Below, in pieces: positions 1-9,804 of a stretch of 64,000 nucleotides of DNA. The stretch is taken from contig CAMDLR010000006.1 in the NCBI GenBank assembly GCA_945901845.1, positions 1 to 64,000 of the forward strand, in the 5' to 3' direction. The position numbers were made by a program, and so were the translations under genes. Positions within the stretch are counted from its first letter, which is position 1. Every line of letters begins with the position of its first letter. The notes below the pieces were generated by a model that made no database searches, had not been told where the DNA came from, and saw only the letters and a list, made by a program, of their open reading frames with translations. The DNA comes from Sediminibacterium ginsengisoli. Its GTDB lineage: Bacteria; Bacteroidota; Bacteroidia; Chitinophagales; Chitinophagaceae.

Positions 1-483
1 CAACAAGTTTGGTTTGTGGTGTCTCCTCAAAATCCATTTAAACAGGCCGGTTCTTTATTAAATGAATACGACCGTCTACACCTTGTAAACCTCGCCATAG
101 AAAAAGATGAAACAAGATTGAGGGCTTCCGATGTTGAATTTAAATTACCGCGCCCCTCATATACTATCGATACACTTATTTATTTAGAAGAAAAATATCC
201 GCAACATGAATTCGCAATCGTTATGGGTAGCGATGGATTTATAAATATTAAGCGTTGGAAAAATGCGGATATCCTTTTAAAAAAATATTCCTTTTATGTA
301 TACCTGCGCCCGGGCTTTGAAACCGTTGACACGCTTGAGGCAAATGTTACAATTTTAAACGCACCACTTTTAAATATTTCTGCAACAGATATTAGAGATA
401 GTATCAAGGACCAAAAAACCATTCGCTATTTGGTTCCCGAAAATGTTAGAAAAGAAATTGAAGACCATCATTATTACAAATAA
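1..483 (+). CDS. nadD: Nicotinate-nucleotide adenylyltransferase, 5'-truncated by window edge
   Basis: Frame is open upstream of the listed ORF start (QQVWFVVSPQNPFKQ...); NadD-like VSPQNPFK, SYTIDTL, MGSDGF..I.RWKN, ISATDIR motifs. Confidence 0.9.
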   Translation, partial: QQVWFVVSPQNPFKQAGSLLNEYDRLHLVNLAIEKDETRLRASDVEFKLPRPSYTIDTLIYLEEKYPQHEFAIVMGSDGFINIKRWKNADILLKKYSFYVYLRPGFETVDTLEANVTILNAPLLNISATDIRDSIKDQKTIRYLVPENVRKEIEDHHYYK

Positions 484-518
484 AAAAGCCCCGAACCTAA
501 TAAGGCCGGGGCTTTTAA
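484..518. terminator. Bidirectional rho-independent terminator between convergent nadD and PpiD-like gene
   Basis: AAAAAGCCCCG-N11-CGGGGCTTTT hairpin. Confidence 0.85.
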
Positions 519-535
519 ATAAATAGTTTTTTCTA

Positions 536-2629
536 TTAATAAAAAGTAGCGCGGTTGTCTGTAATTTTTGCAGACTTCTTAATCGCTTCAAAACCTCTAA
601 ATATATTTGATTGAACTGCTTGCAATAAGGCAGATGATATAGCGGTAGGATCTTGCATAGTAGAAGCAGCACCAATACCTTCGGGCTTAACAGCAAACAC
701 ACCAGCTGTACCTTCAATGGCTGCGGTGTTTTTTCCAATGAGTGATTTATTAAATGCAGCACCCACTACTTTTGGTTCTGCGCCCAAACCCGGTACAAAG
801 GGAGAAGCAAAACTTAAACTATCAACACGCTGTGCTGGGAATCCAGCGCTCTTTACAAAATCCTCAAGTGTAGATCCTTTAAATTTAGATGCAATAATTT
901 GCTTTGCTTTTAACTCGTTTCTTACCAATCCCTCTACGAGCGGTTTCGCCTCCGCAACACCCATGGTTCCTTTCTCGCTAATTGAGGTAATCATAGCAAC
1001 AAAATATATGTCACCAATTTCGGTAGGCTCAGAAGATATTGTGCCTACTTTATTATCATACAACCAGCGCACCGTTTCTCTACTTTTTCCAAGGCCCGTA
1101 ATAGTGAAATCGTTTTTCTTAATATCTACACCGTTCAAAATTTGTAGTTTGTTTTTTAGTGCACTCTGTTCAAACTCTTTTTGAGATTTAGCATTTGCAA
1201 TAAAAGCAGCGGCAGCAGTAGAAGCAACAGTTACTGTTTCGCTACTAGCAACAATCGCTTTAGATAAATAAGCAATTTTGTAAGCTAGCGCAAAATTCTT
1301 TTGGTCTAGCACTTCGGTGTAATGATATCCATATTCAGATTTAACCACATCCTTTGTACCCTTTGGTTTTTCAAAAGAAAAATCGTTGAACGCTCCCACC
1401 ATTTTACCTTGTGGAAAATAGTCTAAAACGCCACCATTATTTTTACTACCACCATCGTCAGAATATTTTAGCGCAAGGGCTCCAAAGTCAGCACCACCAG
1501 CAATGGCTAATTTAATAGAGTCAATCAGATTTTTTGCAAGACTATCAGGTCTAATTTGTTGACCAGAACTTGGGTTTGATGTTGCAATTAAAATATGGCG
1601 CACTTTTGCGCTATCGGGCAAATTTTTCACCCCTATCATTTTAGCTAGTACATAAGCATTACCGTCTACGTAAGGACCATAAACAGTACCTGTAGGTATT
1701 TTAACAAGTGTGTCTTTATTGGTTTGTTGCATTCTATTTTTACTAAAATATCCGTCGTAGTATGCTATATCACTACCTACTCTATTTAAAAAACCTGCAT
1801 TATCGGTAGCTGCAGTAAAATCTTTTTTTTGTGCAACAACATCATTTAAAACGGCTGCACTATCTGCACTACTAGGCACGGCACTGAAAGTTACATAAGC
1901 GATAGATCTCGTTTCTTCCTCTTTTTTGTATGCAGAAGCATGTGCTTTAACATAATTGGCAATATCATCATCAGTAACTTTTACAGTACTATCAGCAATA
2001 CTTGCATATGGAACAAATACGACAGATGCACTTGCAATTTGGTTGTTATCAGCGGTTTGTTTTTCAACCATCCACTTAGGAATATATGCTGATTTTTGAA
2101 GCAACACACTATATTTAGTACGCAATACTTGTTCTAAAACAGGTTGAATATATACCTGGTTGATCATTTTAATCTGCTCCGCATTTTTACTTTTTTTAAT
2201 TTGAGCAAGTGCTTTTTTCGCATCTTCTACTTTAAATAGGCCTGTTGCAGGATCTGTAAACTCTTGTTTTAATGGAGAATTTTCAGAAAATAAAATATCA
2301 CTTAATTCTTTAGCTGTTACTTGTAAACCAAGTTTAGCACACTCAGCTTCAATCAATAAACGGTCCACTTCTTGATTCCATAAAGAACCGAGAAATTGAT
2401 CTCTTTGTGCACCCTGGCTAGCATACATTTTTTCTTGCATCGCTAATTTTTCATCGAAAGTAGCTTTTTCTAATTTTTGACCATTTACTTCACCAATAGT
2501 TGTTGTATTAGAAAACATACTTCCCCCTTTGCCAACACCATCTTGTAATATAAAAGCAAATAAAGCTATAGCGATCATAATAATAATGATCCAATTACCC
2601 CGGTCACGAATACTTTGAATAACAGACAT
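536..2629 (-). CDS. PpiD/SurA-like periplasmic peptidyl-prolyl isomerase (SurA_N + PpiC parvulin domains), N-terminal membrane anchor
   Basis: 697 aa; single N-terminal TM, IGEVNGQKL, VRHILIAT, ALKYSDDGGSKNNGGVLDYFPQG parvulin motif. Confidence 0.9.
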   Translation of the reverse strand: MSVIQSIRDRGNWIIIIMIAIALFAFILQDGVGKGGSMFSNTTTIGEVNGQKLEKATFDEKLAMQEKMYASQGAQRDQFLGSLWNQEVDRLLIEAECAKLGLQVTAKELSDILFSENSPLKQEFTDPATGLFKVEDAKKALAQIKKSKNAEQIKMINQVYIQPVLEQVLRTKYSVLLQKSAYIPKWMVEKQTADNNQIASASVVFVPYASIADSTVKVTDDDIANYVKAHASAYKKEEETRSIAYVTFSAVPSSADSAAVLNDVVAQKKDFTAATDNAGFLNRVGSDIAYYDGYFSKNRMQQTNKDTLVKIPTGTVYGPYVDGNAYVLAKMIGVKNLPDSAKVRHILIATSNPSSGQQIRPDSLAKNLIDSIKLAIAGGADFGALALKYSDDGGSKNNGGVLDYFPQGKMVGAFNDFSFEKPKGTKDVVKSEYGYHYTEVLDQKNFALAYKIAYLSKAIVASSETVTVASTAAAAFIANAKSQKEFEQSALKNKLQILNGVDIKKNDFTITGLGKSRETVRWLYDNKVGTISSEPTEIGDIYFVAMITSISEKGTMGVAEAKPLVEGLVRNELKAKQIIASKFKGSTLEDFVKSAGFPAQRVDSLSFASPFVPGLGAEPKVVGAAFNKSLIGKNTAAIEGTAGVFAVKPEGIGAASTMQDPTAISSALLQAVQSNIFRGFEAIKKSAKITDNRATFY

Positions 2630-2639
2630 AAAAACGAAT

Positions 2640-3168
2640 TATAATAAATAAAATAACCGGCAAATTACCGGAGGGCAAAAATAAGGTATTGCGGGCTTAT
2701 TTCTATCCACAAACTGCAGCTTAATAAGTAGTATTTTAGGTGGAAAACCACCCTTTTTTAAGATATTCTTGTGGATAGAAGTATAATAAGTAACAGGGTA
2801 AAAGGCAATTTTGGGCTAATAGGTTAAAATGAACCCATTTTACACACAGTTAATTAACAGTTTATAAATAGTGGATACTAAAAAAAATATAATATAATAA
2901 CCTACGGAAAAAACATAAATATTGGTTGATAAATCTATAAAGCATCTATAAAAATTGTTTATAAAATTGTGTATAGAAGTGTATAACCCGTTAACACTAA
3001 AAATATAAGTATGTGTATAAGAAGGTTATTAAGGTATTAACACCCGTAATAGTAATAGTTTATTTAAATAAAAAGGTATTAAATCTATTATTACGGGTTT
3101 TATTAACACACATATTTTAAAAAAAATTAGATTCAAAAAAATCAATTGCTTCTTGTAATTTCAATCTT
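2640..3168. other. oriC: Putative chromosomal replication origin (oriC) with DnaA-box-like cluster
   Basis: About 530-bp AT-rich intergenic region; CTATCCACA 2703-2711, TGTGGATAG 2770-2778, TTTTACACA 2838-2846, TGTGTATAG 2968-2976, AGTGTATAA 2978-2986, TGTGTATAA 3012-3020 (exact TGTGNATAA); TTCTATCCACAA (2701-2712) / TTGTGGATAGAA (2769-2780) is a perfect inverted pair; downstream genes mostly + strand. Confidence 0.7.
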
Positions 3169-5076
3169 ATGAAAATATTAAAATTTGTATTTGCGTTTTT
3201 GATGCTGTCTTACACAGTAAAAGCGCAACCTACTCAAAAACCTCCATTGCATGGAAAAAACTGGATGGCCATTACTGGTAAACCACTCGCTGCAACTGCT
3301 GGTTCTATTATTTTTAACAAAGGTGGAAATGCCGTAGATGCAGCCTGTGCTATGTTGGCGGCCACTTGTACGATGTGGGATGTATTAAGCTGGGGGGGTG
3401 AAACACAGGCGTTAATTTACAATCCAAAAACAAAACAAGTTATTGCCATATCCGCCATGGGCGTGGCTCCTACGGGTGCAACACCAGAATTTTTCAAAAA
3501 AAAAGGGATGAATTATCCACCCGAATATGGTCCATTAGCAGCAACAACACCAGGCACACCGGGCGGAATTTGTTTTATGCTTGCAGAATATGGAACCATG
3601 CGATTGGAAGAAGTTTTAAAACCAGCGATGCAACTTGCTGCTGGTTATCCAATTGATGCACAAACAGCAAATAGTATCGAACGAGGTAAACAAAGAATTA
3701 AAGATTGGCCTTATAGTAAAAAAGTTTTATTGCCACACTTTGGAGAAAAAAGAGAAGCACCTGAAGCCGGAGAAATTTTTATTCAAAAAGATTTACTAGC
3801 TACTTTACAAAAATTAGTAGACGCAGAAAAACAAGCACTTAAAAAAGGTAAATCTAGAAAGGAAGCTATTTATGCTGCATACGACCGTTTTTATAAAGGT
3901 GATATTGCTGAAGAGTTTGTGCGTGGTGCACAGGAGCAGGGTGGACTTATAACACGTCAAGATTTAGCCAATTGGAAACCCATTATTGAAACACCTTTAC
4001 AAATCAATTATAAAGGCATTGACGTTTATAAGCTACAGTCTTGGACACAAGGCCCCAGTATGTTACAAGCTTTAAATATTCTAGAAAATTATGACTTAAA
4101 ATCGATGGGATATAATTCACCTGCCTATATCCATACCGTATATCAGGCTATGAATTTAAGTTTCGCAGACCGCGATTTTTACTATGGCGATCCATTATTT
4201 TCTAAACAGATACCTATAAAAGGCTTACTCAGTAAGGATTACGCTAAAAAAAGAGCTTCAGAGATACCTGTTGGTTTCAATAATACAAATACAGCACCTG
4301 GAGATCCTTATCCTTTTGAGGGTAAAGAAAACCCGTTTTTAAATCTATTACAACAAAGAGCTGCGCTCTATAGTAACGACACAGCAACTAGAAAAACAGG
4401 GGTATTACCAAGTAATGACGGTACAGAAATAGCTAAAAATGAGGATTTAAACAATGAATTATACATGGACCGTTTATGGAGAGGTACTACTTCTGTAGAA
4501 GCTGCAGACACCAGCGGATGGGTAGTTTCAATTACACCAAGCGGCGGTTGGATTCCTGCATGTATTGCTGGTAATACAGGTGTTGGAATGAGTCAGCGTA
4601 TGCAATCTTTTGTTTTAGACTCTATTCAAAATCCCTTTAATGTTGTTGCACCCGGAAAAAGACCACGTGTTACATTAACACCAAGTCTTGCAATAAAAGA
4701 TGGAAAACCATTTTTATCTTTTGCAGTACAAGGTGGTGATACACAGGATCAAAATTTATTACAGTTTTTTTTAAACATGGTTGAATTTGGAATGACGGTA
4801 CAACAAGCAGCAGAAGCAGCGAATATTAATTCCAATCAACTATGGTTATCGCTCGGTGGTAATAAAATTTCCGACAGAAAGCCAAAGCCAGGTAATTTAA
4901 CACTCAATTCAAATACCCCAGAAAAAGTTAGAAACGAATTGAAAAACATGGGTTATAAATTAAGTTTTGATCCAAGAAGCAGCGGCCCTATTAATGCTAT
5001 ATATTTTGATTGGAAGCATGGAAGCCTTTGGGGTGGAAGCTCTAACAATGGAGAGGATTATGGTATTGGATGGTAA
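3169..5076 (+). CDS. Gamma-glutamyltransferase family protein, secreted
   Basis: 635 aa; signal peptide; GGNAVDAACA, PGTPGG, RGTTSVEAAD (catalytic Thr region), PRVTLTPSLAIKDGKPFLSFAVQGGD. Confidence 0.88.
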   Translation: MKILKFVFAFLMLSYTVKAQPTQKPPLHGKNWMAITGKPLAATAGSIIFNKGGNAVDAACAMLAATCTMWDVLSWGGETQALIYNPKTKQVIAISAMGVAPTGATPEFFKKKGMNYPPEYGPLAATTPGTPGGICFMLAEYGTMRLEEVLKPAMQLAAGYPIDAQTANSIERGKQRIKDWPYSKKVLLPHFGEKREAPEAGEIFIQKDLLATLQKLVDAEKQALKKGKSRKEAIYAAYDRFYKGDIAEEFVRGAQEQGGLITRQDLANWKPIIETPLQINYKGIDVYKLQSWTQGPSMLQALNILENYDLKSMGYNSPAYIHTVYQAMNLSFADRDFYYGDPLFSKQIPIKGLLSKDYAKKRASEIPVGFNNTNTAPGDPYPFEGKENPFLNLLQQRAALYSNDTATRKTGVLPSNDGTEIAKNEDLNNELYMDRLWRGTTSVEAADTSGWVVSITPSGGWIPACIAGNTGVGMSQRMQSFVLDSIQNPFNVVAPGKRPRVTLTPSLAIKDGKPFLSFAVQGGDTQDQNLLQFFLNMVEFGMTVQQAAEAANINSNQLWLSLGGNKISDRKPKPGNLTLNSNTPEKVRNELKNMGYKLSFDPRSSGPINAIYFDWKHGSLWGGSSNNGEDYGIGW

Positions 5077-5089
5077 ATATATAAATAAA

Positions 5090-5944
5090 ATGAAAAAATT
5101 AATTGTTTTAGTTGCTACGTTATTTTTTGTTGTAGGTGTTTTTGCACAGAAAAAAACACCATTTGTTTTATACGATAGCAAAGGAAAAAAAGTAAGCTAT
5201 AAAAAAATGATTCGTGTGTTAGCACAAAATGATATGGTGCTTTTTGGCGAATACCATAACAATGCCATTGCACACTGGCTCCAATTAAGTGTTACCAAAG
5301 ATTTATTCGAAAAAAGAAAATTAACGCTTGGCGCAGAAATGTTTGAAAGCGATAATCAAACACCATTAAATAATTATTTACAAGGAAAAATAAATGCGAA
5401 ACAATTTGATTCATCAGCGCGTTTATGGAAAAATTATCCAACCGATTATGCGCCTCTTGTAAATTTTGCTAAAGAAAAAAATATTCCATTTACGGCTACT
5501 AATATCCCGCGTAAATACGCATCACTTGTTTCTAAAAAAGGATTTACTGCATTTGATAGTTTAACGGCGCAGGAAAAATCTTTGATAGCTCCATTACCCA
5601 TGGCGTATGATCCAGAACTTCCGGGGTATAAAAACATGATTGCGATGATGGGTGGCCATGGTGGCGAAAACCTACCAAAAGCACAAGCCAGCAAAGATGC
5701 AACAATGGCTCATTTTATACTTACAACACAGCTACCGGGTAGCTTATTTATTCATTATAATGGTTCTTATCACTCCGAAAACTACGAGGGTATTGGTTGG
5801 TATTTAGCAAAATCAAACCCCTTACTAAAAATTAAAACCATCACTACGGTTAGCCAAAAAAACATACACAAGCTAGCAGCAGAAAACCAAAATAAGGCAC
5901 ATTATATTATTTGCGTAGATTCCGATATGACCAATACATATTGA
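5090..5944 (+). CDS. ChaN-family (haem-binding-like) secreted/lipoprotein
   Basis: Start trimmed to MKKLIVLVATLFFVVGVFAQ; VLFGEYHNNAIAHWLQ and GAEMFESDNQ motifs. Confidence 0.8.
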   Translation: MKKLIVLVATLFFVVGVFAQKKTPFVLYDSKGKKVSYKKMIRVLAQNDMVLFGEYHNNAIAHWLQLSVTKDLFEKRKLTLGAEMFESDNQTPLNNYLQGKINAKQFDSSARLWKNYPTDYAPLVNFAKEKNIPFTATNIPRKYASLVSKKGFTAFDSLTAQEKSLIAPLPMAYDPELPGYKNMIAMMGGHGGENLPKAQASKDATMAHFILTTQLPGSLFIHYNGSYHSENYEGIGWYLAKSNPLLKIKTITTVSQKNIHKLAAENQNKAHYIICVDSDMTNTY

Positions 5945-6103
5945 TAATCAGCACTTTGTGTTTTAGAAAACAAATTGCGCATAAATACGGCCTTGGTTTG
6001 TAAAAACCTTATTCTACTTTTATTGGACCGAAACAAAATAACCCCCGCTAAACCAGTTAGCTAAAAAATACTAAAAAAATTAGTTTATTTAACAAAGGGG
6101 TAT

Positions 6104-6111
6104 TATCTTTG
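6104..6111 (+). promoter_or_regulatory. Bacteroidota -7 element upstream of recA
   Basis: TATCTTTG matches TAnnTTTG 36 bp before the recA ATG. Confidence 0.5.
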
Positions 6112-6146
6112 TTATCTATTAGCACGTAACAAGTAAAAACAACCAT

Positions 6147-7160
6147 ATGAGTAACACTGAAAAATTAAAGGCGCTAAAATTAACAATCGACAAAATAGAC
6201 AAAGACTATGGCAAAGGTTCTGTCATGATGATGAACGAACGTAGCCAAGAACCCATGGAAGTAATTTCAACCGGTTCTATAGGACTTGATAGCGCACTTG
6301 GCATAGGTGGTTTACCAAAAGGTAGAATTATAGAAATATATGGTCCAGAATCTTCAGGTAAAACAACGCTTGCGATTCATGTAATTGCAGAAGCCCAAAA
6401 AAAGGGTGGCATGTGCGCCATCATCGATGCGGAGCATGCTTTTGATAGTGCGTATGCTAAAAAAATAGGCGTAGACGTAGATAGTTTACTCGTTTCTCAA
6501 CCAGATTATGGTGAGCAAGCATTAGAAATTGCCGACCGTTTAATATTATCAGGTGCACTAGATGTAGTGGTCATTGACTCAGTAGCAGCGCTCGTTCCAA
6601 AAAGTGAATTAGAAGGCGAAATGGGAGATTCTAAAATGGGCCTTCATGCAAGACTTATGAGCCAAGCGCTTCGTAAGCTTACAGCCACTATAAATAAAAC
6701 AGGAACGGTGTGTATTTTCATCAACCAATTACGCGAAAAAATTGGCGTCATGTTTGGTAACCCCGAAACAACAACTGGCGGTAACGCATTAAAATTCTAT
6801 GCTTCTGTAAGATTAGACATCAGAAGAATGACGCAAATCAAAGATGGTGATGCAGCGGTTGGTAACCACGTAAAAGTAAAAGTTGTAAAAAATAAGGTTG
6901 CACCTCCTTTTAGAGCTGCCGAATTTGATATCATTTTTGGAGAAGGTATCAGTAAACTAGGAGAAATAGTAGATATGGGCGTAGAGCTTGGTATTGTTCA
7001 AAAAAGCGGTAGCTGGTTTAGTTACGATACCAATAAATTGGGCCAAGGTAGAGAGTCTGTAAAAACACTTTTACACGACAACCCAGAATTAGCCAACGAA
7101 ATAGAGGCTAAAATTAGAGCCAAGGTTATCGAAGCAAGAACTGCAGCAGCAGAAGCTTAA
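6147..7160 (+). CDS. recA: Recombinase RecA
   Basis: [80 protein letters not shown]. Confidence 0.99.
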   Translation: MSNTEKLKALKLTIDKIDKDYGKGSVMMMNERSQEPMEVISTGSIGLDSALGIGGLPKGRIIEIYGPESSGKTTLAIHVIAEAQKKGGMCAIIDAEHAFDSAYAKKIGVDVDSLLVSQPDYGEQALEIADRLILSGALDVVVIDSVAALVPKSELEGEMGDSKMGLHARLMSQALRKLTATINKTGTVCIFINQLREKIGVMFGNPETTTGGNALKFYASVRLDIRRMTQIKDGDAAVGNHVKVKVVKNKVAPPFRAAEFDIIFGEGISKLGEIVDMGVELGIVQKSGSWFSYDTNKLGQGRESVKTLLHDNPELANEIEAKIRAKVIEARTAAAEA

Positions 7161-7204
7161 ATACAATAAAGTATATGGGTTTTTTGATGGGTTAGTAATA
7201 ATAA

Positions 7205-7240
7205 AGATAGCCGTCCTATATAAAGGGGCGGCTATTTTGT
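7205..7240 (+). terminator. Rho-independent terminator downstream of recA
   Basis: ATAGCCGTCC-loop-GGGGCGGCTAT followed by T-rich tract. Confidence 0.75.
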
Positions 7241-7262
7241 TTATTTTACAAAAAAAACAGGC

Positions 7263-8213
7263 TTGCTGTACCATATTTTACTTTTTTTGATACGCATGGC
7301 GCTCAAAATATTTTGTGTGTCTATCAAGGTGTACAATAAAACAGCGCTTCATCAAAAAGGACCCTTATTAATTGTGGCCAATCACCCCGATTCTTTTTTT
7401 GATGCACTTGTAATTGCGGCTAATTGTAAATACCCGGTTTCATTTTTGGCTAGAGGAGACGTGTTTACAAAGCCTTGGCATAATTTTTTTTTGCGCTCAC
7501 TTAATATGATGCCTGTTTACAGACAAAGAGAAGGTAAAGAACATTTACACAAAAATCAAAATAGTTTTGATGCTAGCGTAGAAGTATTAAAAAACGGTGG
7601 TATACTATTAATTTTTATAGAAGGCACTTGTTTAAATAAAAACGAAATTCAACCCTTTAAAAAAGGGGCTGCCAGAATTTTACAACAAGCCGTTGCCCAA
7701 GGGATAAGCCCTACCGTACTTCCAGCGGTTATCACGTACAATGGTTTTAAACATTTTGGCAAAAAAATATTGCTCATGCTCGGGAAAAATGTAGCTGCAA
7801 CCGATTTTTTTAAAACAAATACAGAACACCCTAACGCAGCACCTGAGCGAAATAATTTTAATAACCATGTCATGGAAGAAATGATGTCGCTTTTTAAAGA
7901 ACCGCCTTCCAAAAAATACAAACGCCCTATTTATTTATTTCCAATTATTGGAATAGCTTGGTTCTGGCACGCTCCATTATATGTATTGATAAAGACTTTT
8001 GTAGGACACAAAACAAAGGGCACCGTATTTTATGATTCGGTTTTATTTGCGATCCTGCTGTTTGTTTATCCACTTTATTTGATATTATTATTTATGCTTT
8101 TACACGCCACCGGTGTACCAAATTGGATGAATGCTTTTATCATCACCGCGCACCCATTACTCGCTATCATTTATACGCGATCAAAAAATAATTTAACTAC
8201 CTTTCTGCTTTAA
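7263..8213 (+). CDS. 1-acyl-sn-glycerol-3-phosphate acyltransferase (PlsC domain) family protein
   Basis: VANHPDSFFDALV (NHxxxxD-type), FIEGTCLN motif; C-terminal TM segments. Confidence 0.85.
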   Translation: MLYHILLFLIRMALKIFCVSIKVYNKTALHQKGPLLIVANHPDSFFDALVIAANCKYPVSFLARGDVFTKPWHNFFLRSLNMMPVYRQREGKEHLHKNQNSFDASVEVLKNGGILLIFIEGTCLNKNEIQPFKKGAARILQQAVAQGISPTVLPAVITYNGFKHFGKKILLMLGKNVAATDFFKTNTEHPNAAPERNNFNNHVMEEMMSLFKEPPSKKYKRPIYLFPIIGIAWFWHAPLYVLIKTFVGHKTKGTVFYDSVLFAILLFVYPLYLILLFMLLHATGVPNWMNAFIITAHPLLAIIYTRSKNNLTTFLL

Positions 8214-8224
8214 TAGAAACACCC

Positions 8225-8683
8225 ATGAAAAACATTAAAAAATTAGGTCCGCGAAAAAGAATAGCACTTGTGGCGCATGATAACAAAAAGGCCGATTTAA
8301 TGGCGTGGGTAGAACACAACAAAGTGGTGTTGTCTAAACACGAACTCATCGCAACGGGCACTACTGGAAAAATTATTGAAGAAAAAATTGATAGACCTGT
8401 AAAAAAATTAATGAGCGGCCCTATGGGCGGCGACCAGCAAATTGGCGCTATGATTGCATCTGGTGAAATAGACATGATGTTTTTTTTCTGGGACCCCATG
8501 GAAGCGCAACCCCACGATAGTGATGTAAAAGCGCTCTTAAGGCTTTGTGTACTTTGGAATATACCCATGGCTTGTGATAGAGCCACTGCCGATTTTGTTA
8601 TCACATCACCTTTTATGCAAGGGGATTATGATGCAACTATTCCTGATTACAGCGAATATTTAAACAGGAAGATTGTAAAGTAG
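8225..8683 (+). CDS. mgsA: Methylglyoxal synthase
   Basis: ALVAHDNKKADLMAWV, ATGTTG, SGPMGGDQQIGA, FFWDPMEAQPHDSDVKALLRL, CDRATADF. Confidence 0.97.
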   Translation: MKNIKKLGPRKRIALVAHDNKKADLMAWVEHNKVVLSKHELIATGTTGKIIEEKIDRPVKKLMSGPMGGDQQIGAMIASGEIDMMFFFWDPMEAQPHDSDVKALLRLCVLWNIPMACDRATADFVITSPFMQGDYDATIPDYSEYLNRKIVK

Positions 8684-8684
8684 G

Positions 8685-9188
8685 ATGCAAAAAATTAATA
8701 TCAGGAACTGGCAAATTAGTGATGCACAAGCCCTAGCCGCAGTTGCTAATAATAGAAACGTTTGGAATAGCATCAGAAATGAATTTCCAAGTCCTTACAC
8801 GGTGATGGATGCACTTGCTTGGATTAAGCACGCTAACGAAGCAAAGCCCGTTGCTAATTTTGCAATCGAAATTGGACATGTTGTGGCGGGAAATATTAGT
8901 TGTATATGGCACAAAGATGTGTATGCTAAAACAGTAGAGCTAGGATATTTTATTGGCGAAAACTATTGGGGTAAAGGGATTGCAACAGCAGCAGTTGCAC
9001 GAATGCTTGAGGCGATAAAAAAAAATAAAGAGATAGTGCGCGTAGAAGCAAAAATATTTGGAGGTAACGGAGCATCGGCGCGTGTACTAGAAAAAAACAA
9101 TTTTGTATTAGAAGGAATTCGAAAAAATGCAATATTTAAAAACGGCGTAATCGCCGATGAACAGGTATGGGTTTATTTAATAGCGTAA
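8685..9188 (+). CDS. GNAT family N-acetyltransferase (RimJ/RimL-like)
   Basis: ELGYFIGENYWGKGIATAAV, ARVLEKNNFVLEGIRKNAI. Confidence 0.9.
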   Translation: MQKINIRNWQISDAQALAAVANNRNVWNSIRNEFPSPYTVMDALAWIKHANEAKPVANFAIEIGHVVAGNISCIWHKDVYAKTVELGYFIGENYWGKGIATAAVARMLEAIKKNKEIVRVEAKIFGGNGASARVLEKNNFVLEGIRKNAIFKNGVIADEQVWVYLIA

Positions 9189-9799
9189 AAAATATTTATA
9201 AGTTCGGATACCGATACAACGCATTACTACTGTGCATTATGGCCCTGGTATTTTTTGCGTGCACGCAAAAAAAGCAGGCCAATCCGCGCATACAAATTGA
9301 AACCAAGTACGGTGTTATTGTGGCTGAACTATATCCTAACAAAGCCCCTCAAACCTGCGCTGCTATTTTATCATACGTCGATTCTGGTTTTTATGAAGAC
9401 GCTTCTTTTTACCGCGTATTAAACGTAACCAACCAGCCTTCCAACGCACCCAAAACCGAAATTTTGCAGGGTGGACTTTGGAAAACCAATTACATGAAGC
9501 TCTACGAAATGAAAGGGATTCCGCACGAACCAACTTCTAAAACGGGAATTAAACATACCGATGGCGTTTTATCATTGGCACGCAATGTACCAGGCACTGC
9601 TAACGCCGAATTTTTTATTTGCATTGGCAGCCAATCTGGACTTGACGAAGGCGGTGAAAATGTAGAAGACAAACTTGGGTATGCAGCTTTTGGAAAAGTG
9701 ATAAGGGGCATGTCTGTGGTTCGAAAAATATATATGTTAAACGATCACGAACAAATGCTCACGCCACCTGTTGCTATCTATAACATTACCAGAAAATAA
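9167..9799 (+). CDS. Cyclophilin-type peptidyl-prolyl isomerase lipoprotein (start uncertain; possibly ATG at 9239)
   Basis: LVFFAC lipobox; cyclophilin motifs YPNKAPQTCAAIL, GFYEDASFYRV, ILQGG, FFICIGSQSGLDEG. Confidence 0.9.
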   Translation: MGLFNSVKNIYKFGYRYNALLLCIMALVFFACTQKKQANPRIQIETKYGVIVAELYPNKAPQTCAAILSYVDSGFYEDASFYRVLNVTNQPSNAPKTEILQGGLWKTNYMKLYEMKGIPHEPTSKTGIKHTDGVLSLARNVPGTANAEFFICIGSQSGLDEGGENVEDKLGYAAFGKVIRGMSVVRKIYMLNDHEQMLTPPVAIYNITRK

Positions 9800-9804
9800 C
9801 GCGA

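Noticed and set aside
370-762. Minus-strand ORF (130 aa) and many other short ORFs opposite conserved genes (e.g. 717-1184, 8197-8604, 19996-20430, 25657-25971)
   Set aside because: Shadow ORFs overlapping well-supported genes (or, for 370-762, the nadD end and the terminator), with no recognisable motifs.
3169-5076. GGT-like protein as inactive homologue because the post-Thr segment is atypical
   Set aside because: The GTTS catalytic-Thr region and C-terminal small-subunit motifs are present; divergence alone does not show loss of activity.
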